DNA of 64,000 bases from Gillisella taibaishanensis. Its GTDB lineage: Bacteria > Pseudomonadota > Alphaproteobacteria > Rhizobiales > Rhizobiaceae. The DNA is taken from contig NZ_MKIN01000023.1 in the NCBI RefSeq assembly GCF_001938985.1, positions 370,056 to 434,055 on the forward strand, in the 5' to 3' direction. The notes beneath the pieces were generated by a model. The model had not been told where the DNA came from, did not search any database, and was given only the letters and a program-made list of their open reading frames with translations. The translations under genes and the position numbers were made by a program. Of this stretch, positions 50,075-60,200 are shown one piece after another. Each line of letters begins with the position of its first letter. Position 1 is the first letter of the stretch.

Positions 50075-50749
50075 ATGAAACCTGATGTCAAAATTTGCGG
50101 ATTGAAGACCGAGGAGGCCGTCGAAAAGGCCGTTGCCCTTGGCGCCTCCCATGTCGGCTTCATCTTCTTCGAAAAGAGCCCCAGGAATATCGAGCCTGAC
50201 ATTGCCGGGCGGATCGCCGAGAAGGCGCGGGGCCGGGCCAAGATCGTGGCGGTTACCGTCGATGCCGATAGCGACGACCTCGACGATATCGTCTATCTGC
50301 TGAAGCCGGATATCCTGCAATTGCACGGTCACGAAAGCCCGGAACAGATCCTCACCCTCAAGGCGATCTACGGTCTTCCTGTTATCAAGGTGTTTTCCAT
50401 CCGCGAACCTGCTGATCTTGACCAGATCGATTCCTATATAGGGGTTGCGGACCGTTTCCTGCTCGATGCCAAGGCTCCGGCGGGATCGGAACTGCCGGGC
50501 GGCAACGGTGTTACCTTTGATTGGCGGCTGCTGCGCAATCTTGACGCAGATGTCGATTACATGCTTTCCGGTGGGCTCAACAAGGACAATGTGGCGCATG
50601 CCCTTGCCGAGACGGGTGCCCGCGGGCTCGATGTTTCATCCGGCGTTGAAAGCGCCCCCGGCGTCAAGGATCTTGATCGGATGGAACAGTTCTTCGCCGC
50701 CGTCAGGCAGGCAACGGCCAAGGGGCCGGTTTCAGGGAGTGTACAGTGA
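50075..50749 (+). CDS. trpF: phosphoribosylanthranilate isomerase
   Basis: A 224-residue (beta/alpha)8 enzyme that performs the Amadori rearrangement in tryptophan synthesis. The catalytic Cys is in VKICGLKT (about 5-12). The general acid Asp is in FLLDAKAP (about 128). [22 protein letters not shown] and [15 protein letters not shown] form the phosphate-binding loops. The stop overlaps the trpB GTG start by four bases, giving a tightly coupled trpF-trpB-trpA operon. Confidence 0.96.
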   Translation: MKPDVKICGLKTEEAVEKAVALGASHVGFIFFEKSPRNIEPDIAGRIAEKARGRAKIVAVTVDADSDDLDDIVYLLKPDILQLHGHESPEQILTLKAIYGLPVIKVFSIREPADLDQIDSYIGVADRFLLDAKAPAGSELPGGNGVTFDWRLLRNLDADVDYMLSGGLNKDNVAHALAETGARGLDVSSGVESAPGVKDLDRMEQFFAAVRQATAKGPVSGSVQ

Positions 50750-51966
50750 ACCAGAACCCAATCCCGAATTCCTTCCGGTCCGGTCCGGATGAAGATGGAC
50801 GCTTTGGCATTTTCGGCGGCCGCTTCGTCGCAGAGACCCTGATGCCGCTGATCCTGGATCTGCAGGCGGAATGGGAAAAAGCCAAGACGGACCCGAGCTT
50901 CAAGGCCGAACTCGATCATCTCAACACCCACTATACCGGCCGCCCGAGCCCGCTCTATTTCGCCGAGCGGCTGACGGCCGAGCTGGGTGGCGCCAAGATT
51001 TATTTCAAGCGCGATGAGCTCAACCATACCGGCTCGCACAAGATCAACAATTGCCTCGGCCAGATCCTGCTGGCCAAGCGCATGGGCAAGACCCGGATCA
51101 TCGCCGAAACCGGGGCCGGTCAGCACGGCGTAGCCTCGGCCACGGTTGCGGCCCGCTTCGGCCTGCCCTGCATCGTTTACATGGGCGCCACCGACGTAGA
51201 GCGCCAAGCCCCTAACGTCTTCCGCATGAAGCTGCTCGGCGCTGAAGTTCGCCCGGTGTCTTCGGGCCACGGCACGCTGAAGGACGCGATGAACGAGGCG
51301 CTGCGCGACTGGGTCACCAATGTCGACGAAACCTATTACATGATCGGCACCGCTGCCGGTCCGCATCCCTATCCGGAAATGGTGCGCGAATTCCAGTCGG
51401 TGATCGGCAAGGAATCACGCGACCAGATGATGGCTATCGAAGGCCGGTTGCCGGACGTTCTGGTGGCCGCTGTCGGTGGCGGCTCCAATGCCATTGGCCT
51501 GTTCCATCCCTTCCTGGATGATGAGAGCGTGCGGATGATCGGCGTTGAGGCCGGCGGCAAGGGACTTGACGGCAACGAGCATTGCGCCTCGCTGACAGCT
51601 GGCTCGCCGGGCGTGCTGCATGGCAACCGCACCTATCTGCTGCAGGACAGCGACGGCCAGATCAAGGACGGCCATTCGATTTCGGCAGGTCTTGATTATC
51701 CCGGCATCGGTCCCGAACATTCCTGGCTGAAGGACATGGGTCGGGTCGAATATGTACCGATCATGGACCATGAGGCGCTGGAGGCCTTCCAGCTGCTCAC
51801 CCGCACCGAAGGCATCATCCCGGCGCTGGAGCCAAGCCATGCGCTGGCCGAAGTGATGAAGCGGGCGCCGAAAATGGGCAAGGACGAGATCATCCTGATG
51901 AACCTCTGCGGCCGCGGCGACAAGGATATCTTCACGGTCGGCAAGATTCTGGGAATGGGGCTCTGA
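50746..51966 (+). CDS. trpB: tryptophan synthase beta chain
   Basis: A 406-residue PLP enzyme that joins indole and serine to give tryptophan. The PLP lysine lies in [14 protein letters not shown] (about 86-99). [10 protein letters not shown] (about 118), [19 protein letters not shown] (phosphate-binding, split) and the C-terminal LCGRGDKDI are all typical. It begins with GTG inside the trpF stop and is one base from trpA. Confidence 0.98.
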   Translation: MNQNPIPNSFRSGPDEDGRFGIFGGRFVAETLMPLILDLQAEWEKAKTDPSFKAELDHLNTHYTGRPSPLYFAERLTAELGGAKIYFKRDELNHTGSHKINNCLGQILLAKRMGKTRIIAETGAGQHGVASATVAARFGLPCIVYMGATDVERQAPNVFRMKLLGAEVRPVSSGHGTLKDAMNEALRDWVTNVDETYYMIGTAAGPHPYPEMVREFQSVIGKESRDQMMAIEGRLPDVLVAAVGGGSNAIGLFHPFLDDESVRMIGVEAGGKGLDGNEHCASLTAGSPGVLHGNRTYLLQDSDGQIKDGHSISAGLDYPGIGPEHSWLKDMGRVEYVPIMDHEALEAFQLLTRTEGIIPALEPSHALAEVMKRAPKMGKDEIILMNLCGRGDKDIFTVGKILGMGL

Positions 51967-51967
51967 C

Positions 51968-52807
51968 ATGACGCAGCGTATGGACAAACGGTTTGCCGAT
52001 CTGAAGGCGGAGGGCCGCCCGGCTCTTGTTACCTATTTCATGGGCGGCGATCCTGACTTCGACACCTCGCTCGCCATCATGAAGGCTTTGCCCGGTGCCG
52101 GTGCCGACGTGATCGAGCTTGGCATGCCCTTTTCCGACCCCATGGCCGATGGTCCGGCGATCCAGTTGGCCGGTCAGCGGTCTCTGAAGGCTGGCCAGAC
52201 CCTGGTGAAAACCCTGGATATGGCTCGGGAATTTCGCAAGGACAATCAGGCGACACCGATCGTCCTGATGGGCTATTACAATCCGATCTATGTCTACGGC
52301 GTCGAAAAATTCCTCGACGATGCGCTTCAAGCCGGCATCGACGGCTTGATCGTCGTCGACCTGCCGCCGGAAATGGACGATGAATTGTGCCTTCCGGCCC
52401 GCAAGCGGGACATCAACTTCATTCGATTGGCGACGCCGACGACCGATGAGAAGCGCATGCCGATGGTGCTGCAAAACACCTCAGGTTTCGTCTATTATGT
52501 CTCGATGAACGGCATTACCGGCTCTGCTCTGCCCGATCCGTCGAAGGTTGCCGGTGCTGTCGGGCGGATCAAGGCGCATACCGATCTGCCGATCTGCGTC
52601 GGCTTCGGCGTCAAGACGGCTGAACATGCGCGCCTAATCGGCGCCAGCGCCGATGGCGTCGTGGTCGGCACTGCCATCGTCAATCAGGTCGCACTGAGCC
52701 TAACCAAGGATGATAAGGCGACCGCGGACACCGTGCAATCGGTGGTAACCCTAGTGCGTGGCCTGGCAAGCGGCGTTCAGACCGCTCGGCTTGCGGCTGC
52801 TCAATAG
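51968..52807 (+). CDS. trpA: tryptophan synthase alpha chain
   Basis: A 279-residue TIM-barrel that splits indole-3-glycerol phosphate and channels indole to TrpB. The catalytic Glu is in [19 protein letters not shown] (about 49-67, with the Asp near 60). [11 protein letters not shown] and [21 protein letters not shown] (phosphate site, about 215-235) follow. The start lies one base after the trpB stop. The gap to accD is 135 bases and contains no clear terminator. Confidence 0.97.
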   Translation: MTQRMDKRFADLKAEGRPALVTYFMGGDPDFDTSLAIMKALPGAGADVIELGMPFSDPMADGPAIQLAGQRSLKAGQTLVKTLDMAREFRKDNQATPIVLMGYYNPIYVYGVEKFLDDALQAGIDGLIVVDLPPEMDDELCLPARKRDINFIRLATPTTDEKRMPMVLQNTSGFVYYVSMNGITGSALPDPSKVAGAVGRIKAHTDLPICVGFGVKTAEHARLIGASADGVVVGTAIVNQVALSLTKDDKATADTVQSVVTLVRGLASGVQTARLAAAQ

Positions 52808-52942
52808 TCCTTCTAAAATGGGCTATTGCCTTGGAAGGAGCGGGGCCAAACCGGGCTTCACCCCTTCCTGATTGTCTATTTTTCAGCCTTTTCGGATACC
52901 GGCCCGCCGAATCTGGAAATGCTCGAGTTAGGAGTATTCGAC

Positions 52943-53863
52943 GTGAACTGGATTACCAACTACGTTCGCCCCCGCATCAACTCGATGCTCGGCCGCCGCG
53001 ATGTCCCTGATAATCTCTGGATCAAGTGCCCGGAGACCGGTGAAATGGTATTTCACAAGGATCTGGAAGAGAATAAGTGGGTCGTACCCGCGTCCGGCTA
53101 TCACATGAAGATGCCGGCCAAGGCGCGCCTTGCCGATCTCTTTGACGGCGGCAAGTATGAAGCTTTCGCCCAGCCGAAAGTGGCGCAAGACCCGCTGAAA
53201 TTCCGCGATTCCAAGAGATATAGCGATCGCCTCAAGGATAGCCGCACCAAGACCGACCAGGAAGACACGATCGTCGCCGGCCTCGGCACCGTGCAGGGCC
53301 TGAAGCTGGTCGCCGTTGTGCATGAATTTAACTTCATGGGCGGCTCGCTCGGCATTGCCGCCGGCGAAGCCATCGTCAAGGCTTTCGAGCGGGCAATTGC
53401 CGAAAAGTGCCCGCTGGTGATGTTCCCGGCGTCGGGCGGCGCGCGCATGCAGGAAGGCATCCTGTCGCTGATGCAGCTGCCGCGCACCACGGTTGCCGTC
53501 GACATGCTGAAGGAAGCCGGCCTGCCTTACATCGTCGTGCTGACCAACCCGACCACCGGCGGCGTTACCGCCTCCTACGCGATGCTGGGCGACCTGCATA
53601 TTGCCGAGCCGGGCGCAGAAATCTGCTTTGCCGGTAAGCGCGTCATTGAGCAGACCATCCGCGAAAAGCTGCCCGAGGGCTTCCAGACCTCGGAATATCT
53701 GCTGGAACATGGCATGGTGGATATGGTGGTCAAGCGCCACGACATTCCCTCGACGCTTGCCCGCACGCTGAAAATCCTGATGAAGCAGCCGGCACCGGTC
53801 GTCAGCGCCAATGACGACAAGACCATATCGGTGGTCGAGGCGTCTCGGGCGGTTTCGGCTTAA
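52943..53863 (+). CDS. accD: acetyl-CoA carboxylase carboxyltransferase beta subunit
   Basis: A 306-residue subunit that, with AccA, transfers CO2 from biotin to acetyl-CoA in fatty acid synthesis. The crotonase-fold core has [19 protein letters not shown] (about 130-148), [13 protein letters not shown] (about 163-175) and [14 protein letters not shown] (about 198). The start is GTG at 52943 with AGGAG eight bases upstream, giving [10 protein letters not shown]; the longer frame to 52826 is not conserved-looking. The N-terminal zinc ribbon of E. coli AccD is not intact: only the first Cys (WIKC) remains. The accD-folC pairing is normal. Confidence 0.95.
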   Translation: MNWITNYVRPRINSMLGRRDVPDNLWIKCPETGEMVFHKDLEENKWVVPASGYHMKMPAKARLADLFDGGKYEAFAQPKVAQDPLKFRDSKRYSDRLKDSRTKTDQEDTIVAGLGTVQGLKLVAVVHEFNFMGGSLGIAAGEAIVKAFERAIAEKCPLVMFPASGGARMQEGILSLMQLPRTTVAVDMLKEAGLPYIVVLTNPTTGGVTASYAMLGDLHIAEPGAEICFAGKRVIEQTIREKLPEGFQTSEYLLEHGMVDMVVKRHDIPSTLARTLKILMKQPAPVVSANDDKTISVVEASRAVSA

Positions 53864-53898
53864 AACCGACAAGACTCCTGCCAGCCTTGGAACATGAG

Positions 53899-55242
53899 AT
53901 GATAGAAAACGTAGTGAGCCAAGCTGAACAGGTCATCAACGAGCTGATGCAATTGCACCCCAAGGGTTTCGACATGACCCTTGGGCGCATGCGCCGCCTG
54001 CTGGAAGTACTCGGCAATCCGCAGGACCGCCTGCCGCCGGTCATCCACGTCGCTGGCACCAACGGCAAGGGCTCTGTCAGCGCCTTCTCCAGGGCGCTGC
54101 TGGAGGCCGCCGGCCTTGCTGTGCACGTTCATACCTCACCGCATCTGGTCAATTGGCACGAGCGCTACCGCATCGGTGTGAAGGGCGGCAAAGGCCAAAT
54201 CGTCGAAGACGGCCTGCTGGCTGACGCTCTCAGGCGCGTTGCCGTGGCCAATGCCGGCCAGCATATCACTGTGTTTGAAATCCTGACGGCCGCCGCCTTC
54301 CTGTTGTTTTCTGAAATCCCCGCCGACGCTGTGATCATGGAAGTTGGCATGGGCGGGCGGCTGGACTGCACCAATGTTGTCGACCGACCCGCCGTCGCGG
54401 TCATCATGCCGATTTCCTTCGATCATCAGGCCTATCTCGGCGACAAGGTGGAACTGATCGCCGCCGAAAAGGCCGGGATCATGAAGAAGCGCCACCCTGT
54501 AGTGATCGGCCACCAGGAATTTGCCGCGGCCCGCGATACCCTGGTGGAAACCGCAGAGCGCCTATCCTGCCCACTGTCGGTGTTCGGCCAGGATTATCTG
54601 GCCTTTGAAGAGCATGGACGGCTGGTCTATCAGGATGATACCGGCCTGATGGATTTGCCCCTGCCAAGACTGCCCGGCCGTCATCAATACGCGAATGCGG
54701 CTGCGGCCATCCGTGCGGTGCGTTCCGCTGGCTTTACCGTCACTGAAGCCGTGGCCGAAACCGCCATGCAGAGCGTAGAATGGCCGGGCCGGCTGCAAAA
54801 GCTGACCGAGGGCGCGCTGATCGCCCATGCGCCGAAGGGTGCTGAAATCTGGGTCGATGGCGGTCATAATCCCGGTGCCGGTGAAGTCATCGCCGAAGCC
54901 ATGGCCGGTTTCGAGGAGCGCCAGCCCCGGCCGCTCTACATGATTACGGGCATGCTCAACACCAAGGATCCGCTCGGCTATTTCAAAGCCTTCGAAGGCC
55001 TCGCGGTCCAGGCCTTCACCGTGCCGATCCGCGGCACCGATGCCGCCCTCGATCCGGTCGCGCTCGCCAGTTCCGCTTACGACGCCGGCATTCCAGCCGA
55101 ACCCGTCTCATCGGTGACCGAAGCGCTGGAGGCTATCCGCAACCGCACCGAAGGCCAGGCCATTGCTCCGCGCATCCTGATCGGCGGCTCGCTCTACGTG
55201 GTCGGCAATGTGCTGGCGGATAACGGCACGCCGCCGAAATAA
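53899..55242 (+). CDS. folC: bifunctional folylpolyglutamate/dihydrofolate synthase
   Basis: A 447-residue Mur-ligase-family enzyme that adds glutamate to folates. The ATP loop is VAGTNGKGSVSAF (about 50-62), then the SPHLVNWHERYRI segment, VGMGGRLDCTN (about 152-162), SFDHQAYLGD (about 176), and the C-terminal domain GGHNPGAGEV and ITGMLNTKDPLGYF. An in-frame TTG at 53887 could add four residues; the ATG at 53899 has GGA about six bases upstream. It starts 35 bases after accD and is probably co-transcribed. Confidence 0.95.
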   Translation: MIENVVSQAEQVINELMQLHPKGFDMTLGRMRRLLEVLGNPQDRLPPVIHVAGTNGKGSVSAFSRALLEAAGLAVHVHTSPHLVNWHERYRIGVKGGKGQIVEDGLLADALRRVAVANAGQHITVFEILTAAAFLLFSEIPADAVIMEVGMGGRLDCTNVVDRPAVAVIMPISFDHQAYLGDKVELIAAEKAGIMKKRHPVVIGHQEFAAARDTLVETAERLSCPLSVFGQDYLAFEEHGRLVYQDDTGLMDLPLPRLPGRHQYANAAAAIRAVRSAGFTVTEAVAETAMQSVEWPGRLQKLTEGALIAHAPKGAEIWVDGGHNPGAGEVIAEAMAGFEERQPRPLYMITGMLNTKDPLGYFKAFEGLAVQAFTVPIRGTDAALDPVALASSAYDAGIPAEPVSSVTEALEAIRNRTEGQAIAPRILIGGSLYVVGNVLADNGTPPK

Positions 55243-55438
55243 GCGGGATCGTGCATCCAGCATCGCTTCGCCGGAAGATGAAAGGGCGCGGCGATCTCGA
55301 CGCTTAGCCGCTCTCAGGCAGTAGAGGACGAAAATCAGCATCTTGGCTTTAGCTAAGTAGTGGATTTTTTAGGTGAGGCTCTTTTTCCGCAGGCGACATC
55401 CAGCCCTTCTCTGAAAACAGTTTGGCCTCCAATACCCC

Positions 55439-56110
55439 ATGGAAACCTCCCTATACCTCCCGGTCAAAGCCTTCCTCGAACAGGCGGGCTACACCGTCAA
55501 AGGCGAAATCGGCGGCTGCGATCTCGTCGGCCTAAGCGACGATGATCCACCCGTCGTGGTGATCTGCGAATTGAAACTGACATTCAATCTGGAACTCATC
55601 CTCCAGGCCGTCGACCGGGCCAGCATCTGCGACGAAGTCTGGATCGCCGCGAAAATCTCGGCAAAAGGCAAGGGCAGGGAGGCCGACAAGCGCTACCGCG
55701 ACCTCTGCCGCCGTCTCGGCATCGGTATGCTCGGCGTGTCCGACCGGGGAGAGGTTAGCATCCTTGTTGGCTCCGTCTCACCCATGCCGCGCACCAACTC
55801 AAAACGACGCTCCCGCTTGATGCGCGAGCACCAAAAGCGCCGTGGCGATCCCGCGCTTGGTGGCAGCACCCGAGTGCCTGTCATGACCGCCTACCGTCAA
55901 AACGCATTAACTTGCGCCGCAATTATCGCCGCTGGCCCGACCCGTGTTGCCGATGTGCGCAAAGCAGTCCCGGACGCGGGGAAGATTTTGCTGTCTAATG
56001 TTTATGGGTGGTTTGAGCGCGTGGATCGCGGGATTTATGGACTGACGGAGGCGGGGCAAGAGGCGCTGAGACGGTGGCCGCAGGGGGAGGGCAGTTGTGA
56101 TTCCTCCTGA
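55439..56110 (+). CDS. DUF2161 family putative PD-(D/E)XK phosphodiesterase
   Basis: A 223-residue protein. The first ~115 residues match the DUF2161 pattern: LYLPVKAFLEQAGYTVKGEIGGCDLVGL, then an E-x-K core in VVICELKLTFN (about 40-50), as in PD-(D/E)XK nuclease folds, and the QAVDRASICDEVWIA helix. The C-terminal half looks like a winged-helix domain (TRVADVRKAVPDAGKILLSNVYGWFERVDRGIYGLT, split). It may act on DNA, but no function is established. The ATG lies 196 bases beyond folC without a clear Shine-Dalgarno. The gene is convergent with the AT-rich formyltransferase gene 15 bases away. Confidence 0.8.
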   Translation: METSLYLPVKAFLEQAGYTVKGEIGGCDLVGLSDDDPPVVVICELKLTFNLELILQAVDRASICDEVWIAAKISAKGKGREADKRYRDLCRRLGIGMLGVSDRGEVSILVGSVSPMPRTNSKRRSRLMREHQKRRGDPALGGSTRVPVMTAYRQNALTCAAIIAAGPTRVADVRKAVPDAGKILLSNVYGWFERVDRGIYGLTEAGQEALRRWPQGEGSCDSS

Positions 56111-56125
56111 GATGGATATGCCCTT

Positions 56126-56725
56126 TTAGAAAGGCAACCGCACTTCACCTTCGGTGATGCGTCGTATGAGGTCGGTGAAAAGGGCACATTCCGCAGACAT
56201 GACCCGTTGCTCCAGAGAGACTACATCATCTGAAGGCTCTATTTTGACAATCGCGGTGGCTAGCGTCCTGCCATGATCGTATTCCTCATCTACGACATGA
56301 ATCGTAGCACCAGTTTCCGTCTCTTGATTTTCCAGAACAGCGTGGTGAACCCGTTGACCGTACATTCCAAGACCTCCATATTTTGGGAGCAGTCCAGGAT
56401 GAACATTCAATATTTTTCCGCGAAAAGTATCGAGTGTCAGTGGCCCAAGCTTCTTCAGATAGCCTGATAGGACAACGATTTGCGCCCCGTGTGCGAGGAG
56501 CATGTCCTTGACCTCTCGATCGGCATCAGCCTCTCGATTGTGGGTCGGAATATGACGCGAGGGAATGCCATTGGCCTGTGCATAGGCTAGGGCAGTGGAA
56601 TCTCGTCTGTTGCTGATTAGAACGACAGCCGATGCGTTTATGGAGTTTGCAATGATGGCGTGATTAATTGCCCGAAATGAAGTTCCATTATTCGAAGCAA
56701 GAAACGCGACTCTAAGCTTTTGCAT
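56126..56725 (-). CDS. PurN-like formyltransferase, AT-rich and probably acquired
   Basis: A 199-residue formyl-THF-dependent transferase of the PurN (GAR transformylase) type. The N-terminal glycine-rich loop is LASNNGTSFRAI. The folate/catalytic motif is KILNVHPGLLPKYGGLGMYG (Asn and His of NVHP, about 107-110). HVVDEEYDHG holds the catalytic Asp (about 145). The C-terminus is a little shorter than E. coli PurN (212). A housekeeping purN normally sits with purM, so this is likely a second copy that may formylate GAR or another amine. Sampled lines are about 40-50% GC against about 60% in neighbours, suggesting transfer. It lies between the trxA terminator and the DUF2161 gene. Confidence 0.82.
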   Translation of the reverse strand: MQKLRVAFLASNNGTSFRAINHAIIANSINASAVVLISNRRDSTALAYAQANGIPSRHIPTHNREADADREVKDMLLAHGAQIVVLSGYLKKLGPLTLDTFRGKILNVHPGLLPKYGGLGMYGQRVHHAVLENQETETGATIHVVDEEYDHGRTLATAIVKIEPSDDVVSLEQRVMSAECALFTDLIRRITEGEVRLPF

Positions 56726-56773
56726 CGAATATCCCGTCCAATGACTGACATATGTTTATTTAACATCATCAAT

Positions 56774-56802
56774 AAAAAAGCCCGGCAAAACCGGGCTTTT
56801 TT
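56774..56802. terminator. strong terminator downstream of trxA
   Basis: AAAAAAGCCCGG and CCGGGCTTTTTT form a perfect 12-bp stem around a five-base loop. It works in both directions in principle, and on the minus strand ends the trxA transcript. Confidence 0.93.
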
Positions 56803-56825
56803 GTATCCAATTATCTACACACCAC

Positions 56826-57146
56826 TCAAGCAGCGCCAGCGATCCAGCTCGACAGTGCCGTCTTCGGCGCAGCTCCAACCTTGATGTCGGCGACTTCGCC
56901 GCCCTTGAACATAGCGAGCGTGGGGATGGAGCGGACGCCGAATTTGGCGGCGAGTTCCGGGTTCTCATCGATGTTGAGCTTGGCGATCTTGACCTTGCCG
57001 GCCAGTTCCGTGGAGATTTCATCCAGGCTGGGGGCGATCATTTTGCATGGGCCGCACCATTCTGCCCAGAAATCCACCACGACGGGTTCTGCAGACTGCA
57101 AAACTTCCGCTTCGAAATTGTTGGAATCGACTTTTACCGTAGCCAT
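56826..57146 (-). CDS. trxA: thioredoxin
   Basis: A 106-residue cytoplasmic thioredoxin that reduces disulfides of many proteins. The redox centre WCGPCK lies at about 29-34, with FWAEWCGPC before it, the buried Asp in VVVDFWAE, and the cis-Pro in [10 protein letters not shown] (about 75). Length is standard. AAGGAG precedes the ATG. It lies 61 bases after addA on the same strand, with a T-rich gap; it may be transcribed with addA or from its own promoter. Confidence 0.98.
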   Translation of the reverse strand: MATVKVDSNNFEAEVLQSAEPVVVDFWAEWCGPCKMIAPSLDEISTELAGKVKIAKLNIDENPELAAKFGVRSIPTLAMFKGGEVADIKVGAAPKTALSSWIAGAA

Positions 57147-57207
57147 TGGCTGCTCCTTGGAGAAATCCTGTTGTCACATATATGATGGTTATTGCGGGGA
57201 TTTCAAC

Positions 57208-60200
57208 TTAGTCTTGGTGAAGGGGCTGAAGTGCCTGCAATGCATGGCTGAGCGTTACCTCCGTCAGCGCCACCACATGTGGCCCTTCCGTATAGACCAG
57301 CAGGCATTCTATCGGCCTGTTTGGATAGAGGGACGTCAGCAATTCCCGATAAATAGCCAGCTGGGCGGAATGGGAGAGCGGCACATCGCTTTCCCGGCGC
57401 GGCGGCTGACGGTTGGTCTTATAGTCTAGCAGGATCACTTTTTCGTCAGTCACCGCCATCCGGTCGACCCGGGCGGAAACGGCGCGCTCTTCGCCGCCCA
57501 GCCGCATCGTGCCCATCAGCGACAGTTCCGCCTGCGCATGGGCGGAAAACACGGTGGTCAGCGCCGGATGATCAAGTACGGCAAGCACCTGGATCACGAG
57601 CTGCTCCCGCGCTCCCGCCGGCCAAAAGCGCGCGGCGCGCTCGCTGTAACGCCGTGCGGCAGCCTCGCGCTCGTCAGAGGGCAGGCCTGGCAGCATTTGC
57701 AGCATGCGATGCACCAACCGCCCTCGCTGCAAGGCAAGGCCCGCATCCTCACCCTTGCCGAACAAGGGTGAGTTCAGCATCAGGTTGCCGTCTTCGTCAT
57801 CAATCTCGATGCCGGCACCGGACGGGCTGAGAGGCCGGGGCAGGCGCGGCGGCGGTGGGGCAGGGCGCAGCAGCGCCTCCGGCAGGGCTTCCAGCTCCGA
57901 CTTTTCATGCGTCTGCTGCTCCTGCCGGCGAAACCGCTCCGGGCCGGCCTCCATCTGCCAGAGCAGGCCCTGCCATTCTCCGTCAGATCCCTTGAACCGC
58001 TCTTCCCGGCAGCGTTCGCCATCATCCTTCAGGGCAGACCAGACCATTTCATGCCAGATCTCGGGCTGCTGCTGCTTGCCGCGATAGCCGCAGACCACCA
58101 GCCGGTCGGCGGCGCGGGTCATGCCGACATAGAGCAGCCGGCGATATTCTTCCTCGGTCGCCTGCCGGCGCCGCGCCACATCTTCCGCCGTCAGCGCCGT
58201 ATCGACCGCCTTGACCGGCGCCCAGATCGGGCATTCGCCAATCTTCTGACCTGTCTCGATCATGCGAAATTTCGGTAGATGCGTATGGTTGAAGGCCTTG
58301 GCTCCGTCATCGACCAAAAACACGACCGGTGCTTCCAGACCCTTGGAGGCATGCACGGTCATGATCCGAACTTCGCTGCGCTCCTTGTCCTGCTCACGCT
58401 TCACTTCCGGCGATTCCTGCTCCAGCGTGGTGATGAAGGATTGCAGCCCTGGCAGGCCGGCCTGCTCATGCGAGAGGGTAAAGGTCAGGAATTCATCGAG
58501 GATGTCGCTGACTTCGCTGCCGAGCCGAGCCAGAAAGTCCCGCCGCCCGCCCAGCGGGCCCAGCACCCGCGCATAGAAATCATGCGGCAGCAGCGTGTGC
58601 GCCAGCGTCTGGTAGCGTTGCAGCCGGTTGAGAATGGCCTGCCACAGCGCCGATCCTTCTTCCGCCAACCGGGCAATTTCCGCATAAACGGAGAGGTCGC
58701 CGCGCCGGGCGGCCACTTCGAATACATGGTCCTCGCCAAGATCGAACAGAGGGCTTTTCAACAGCGCCGCCAGCGACAGATCGTCGGCGCTGAACAGAAC
58801 GAACCGCCCGAGCGCCAGCAAATCCTGCACGGCGATATGGCCCGTCAGCCGCAGCCTGTCGGCGCCAGCAACGGGAATATGGCTGCGGCGCTTCAAGGCT
58901 CGGGTCAGCGCATTGACGAAGGCACCTCGCTTGCGCACGAGAATGAGGATATCGCCGGCTTCGATGGCCCGCTCCACACCCTTTTCGACAATGGTTTCCC
59001 GCCCGATCATCGCCTCGATCCGCTGGGCAATGCGCCGTGCCAGGATAGCCGAGGGCGCACTTTCCGGCGTCGCATCGAAGGGCGCGGTCCAGTCCTCTTC
59101 GTTATCGACGCCTTCCGGCGCGATCATCTCCCAGACCTCGACGGTGCCGGGATGGCCGCTGCGGCTCGACATATGCACGACCGCTTCCGAGGTGGCAGAC
59201 AGGCCCCGCGCATTGTCCGGCTTGGAAAACACTTGGTCGACGGCTGAGAGCACCGCGTGGGTAGAGCGGAAGGAAAGCGGCAGCCGGATGGCGCTGAAGG
59301 CCTCGCCGCCGCGGGCCACTTCCTGCGCCGTCTCGCGCGCTTCCTCGGAAAAACGCTCCGGCCGCGCGCCCTGGAAGGAATAGATCGATTGCTTTTCGTC
59401 ACCAACCGCAAAGAAGGTGCGGCGCACCGGCCGCGCGCTTTGGCCGGAAAAGAAATCCTCGCGCAGCGACCGGATCACCGACCATTGCACCGGGCTCGTG
59501 TCCTGGGCTTCATCGACAAGGATGTGGTCGATGCCCTGGTCCAGCTTGTAATGCACCCAGGGGCCAACAGTGCTGCGGGTCAAAAGCTCGGCCGTGCGGG
59601 CAATCAGATCTTCAAAATCCAGTTGGCTGCTGCGCTTTTTCAGCTCCTCATAGTCGTGATCCAGCCGCTCGGCCAGCGTCAGCGCTGCCCGGGTAGCGGT
59701 GAAGAGGCGATAGAGCCTCAGCCGCTCGCGGCAGGCAACGACGTGGTCGCGCGCAGCAAAAATCGCATCGGACAGGTAAGGGGCCGCTTTGGCCATGGCG
59801 GCGGCAATCAGCGAGCGATCGGCCTTCGGCTTGTCGGCTGCAGTAAAGAAGGCCTCTTCCAGCAGGCCGACCCGCAGCAAAGCGTCCGGCTGGCGAACGG
59901 CGGCCTCAAGCTTCAAAGCCACGCCCTGTACCAGCACGCCACCCTTGCTCAGCGCCAGATCGATATAGGTGGAGAGCTGTGGCCCCTCCAGGCTCGGCAG
60001 CGGCCAGAAGGCCTCTGCCAGCGATTGCGCCGTCTCCTCAGGCGTAACGCCGAGTGCTGCCCGCAAGGCGGGATCGACGCCACCGTGATGGCGGGCTTTT
60101 GCCAGGAAGCCGCGCACGGCATGGCGATTGGAGACGATATCCGAGAGCAGATTTTCCAGGCCGAATTCATCACCCAGGCTCAGGACTTCTGCAAAGGCTT

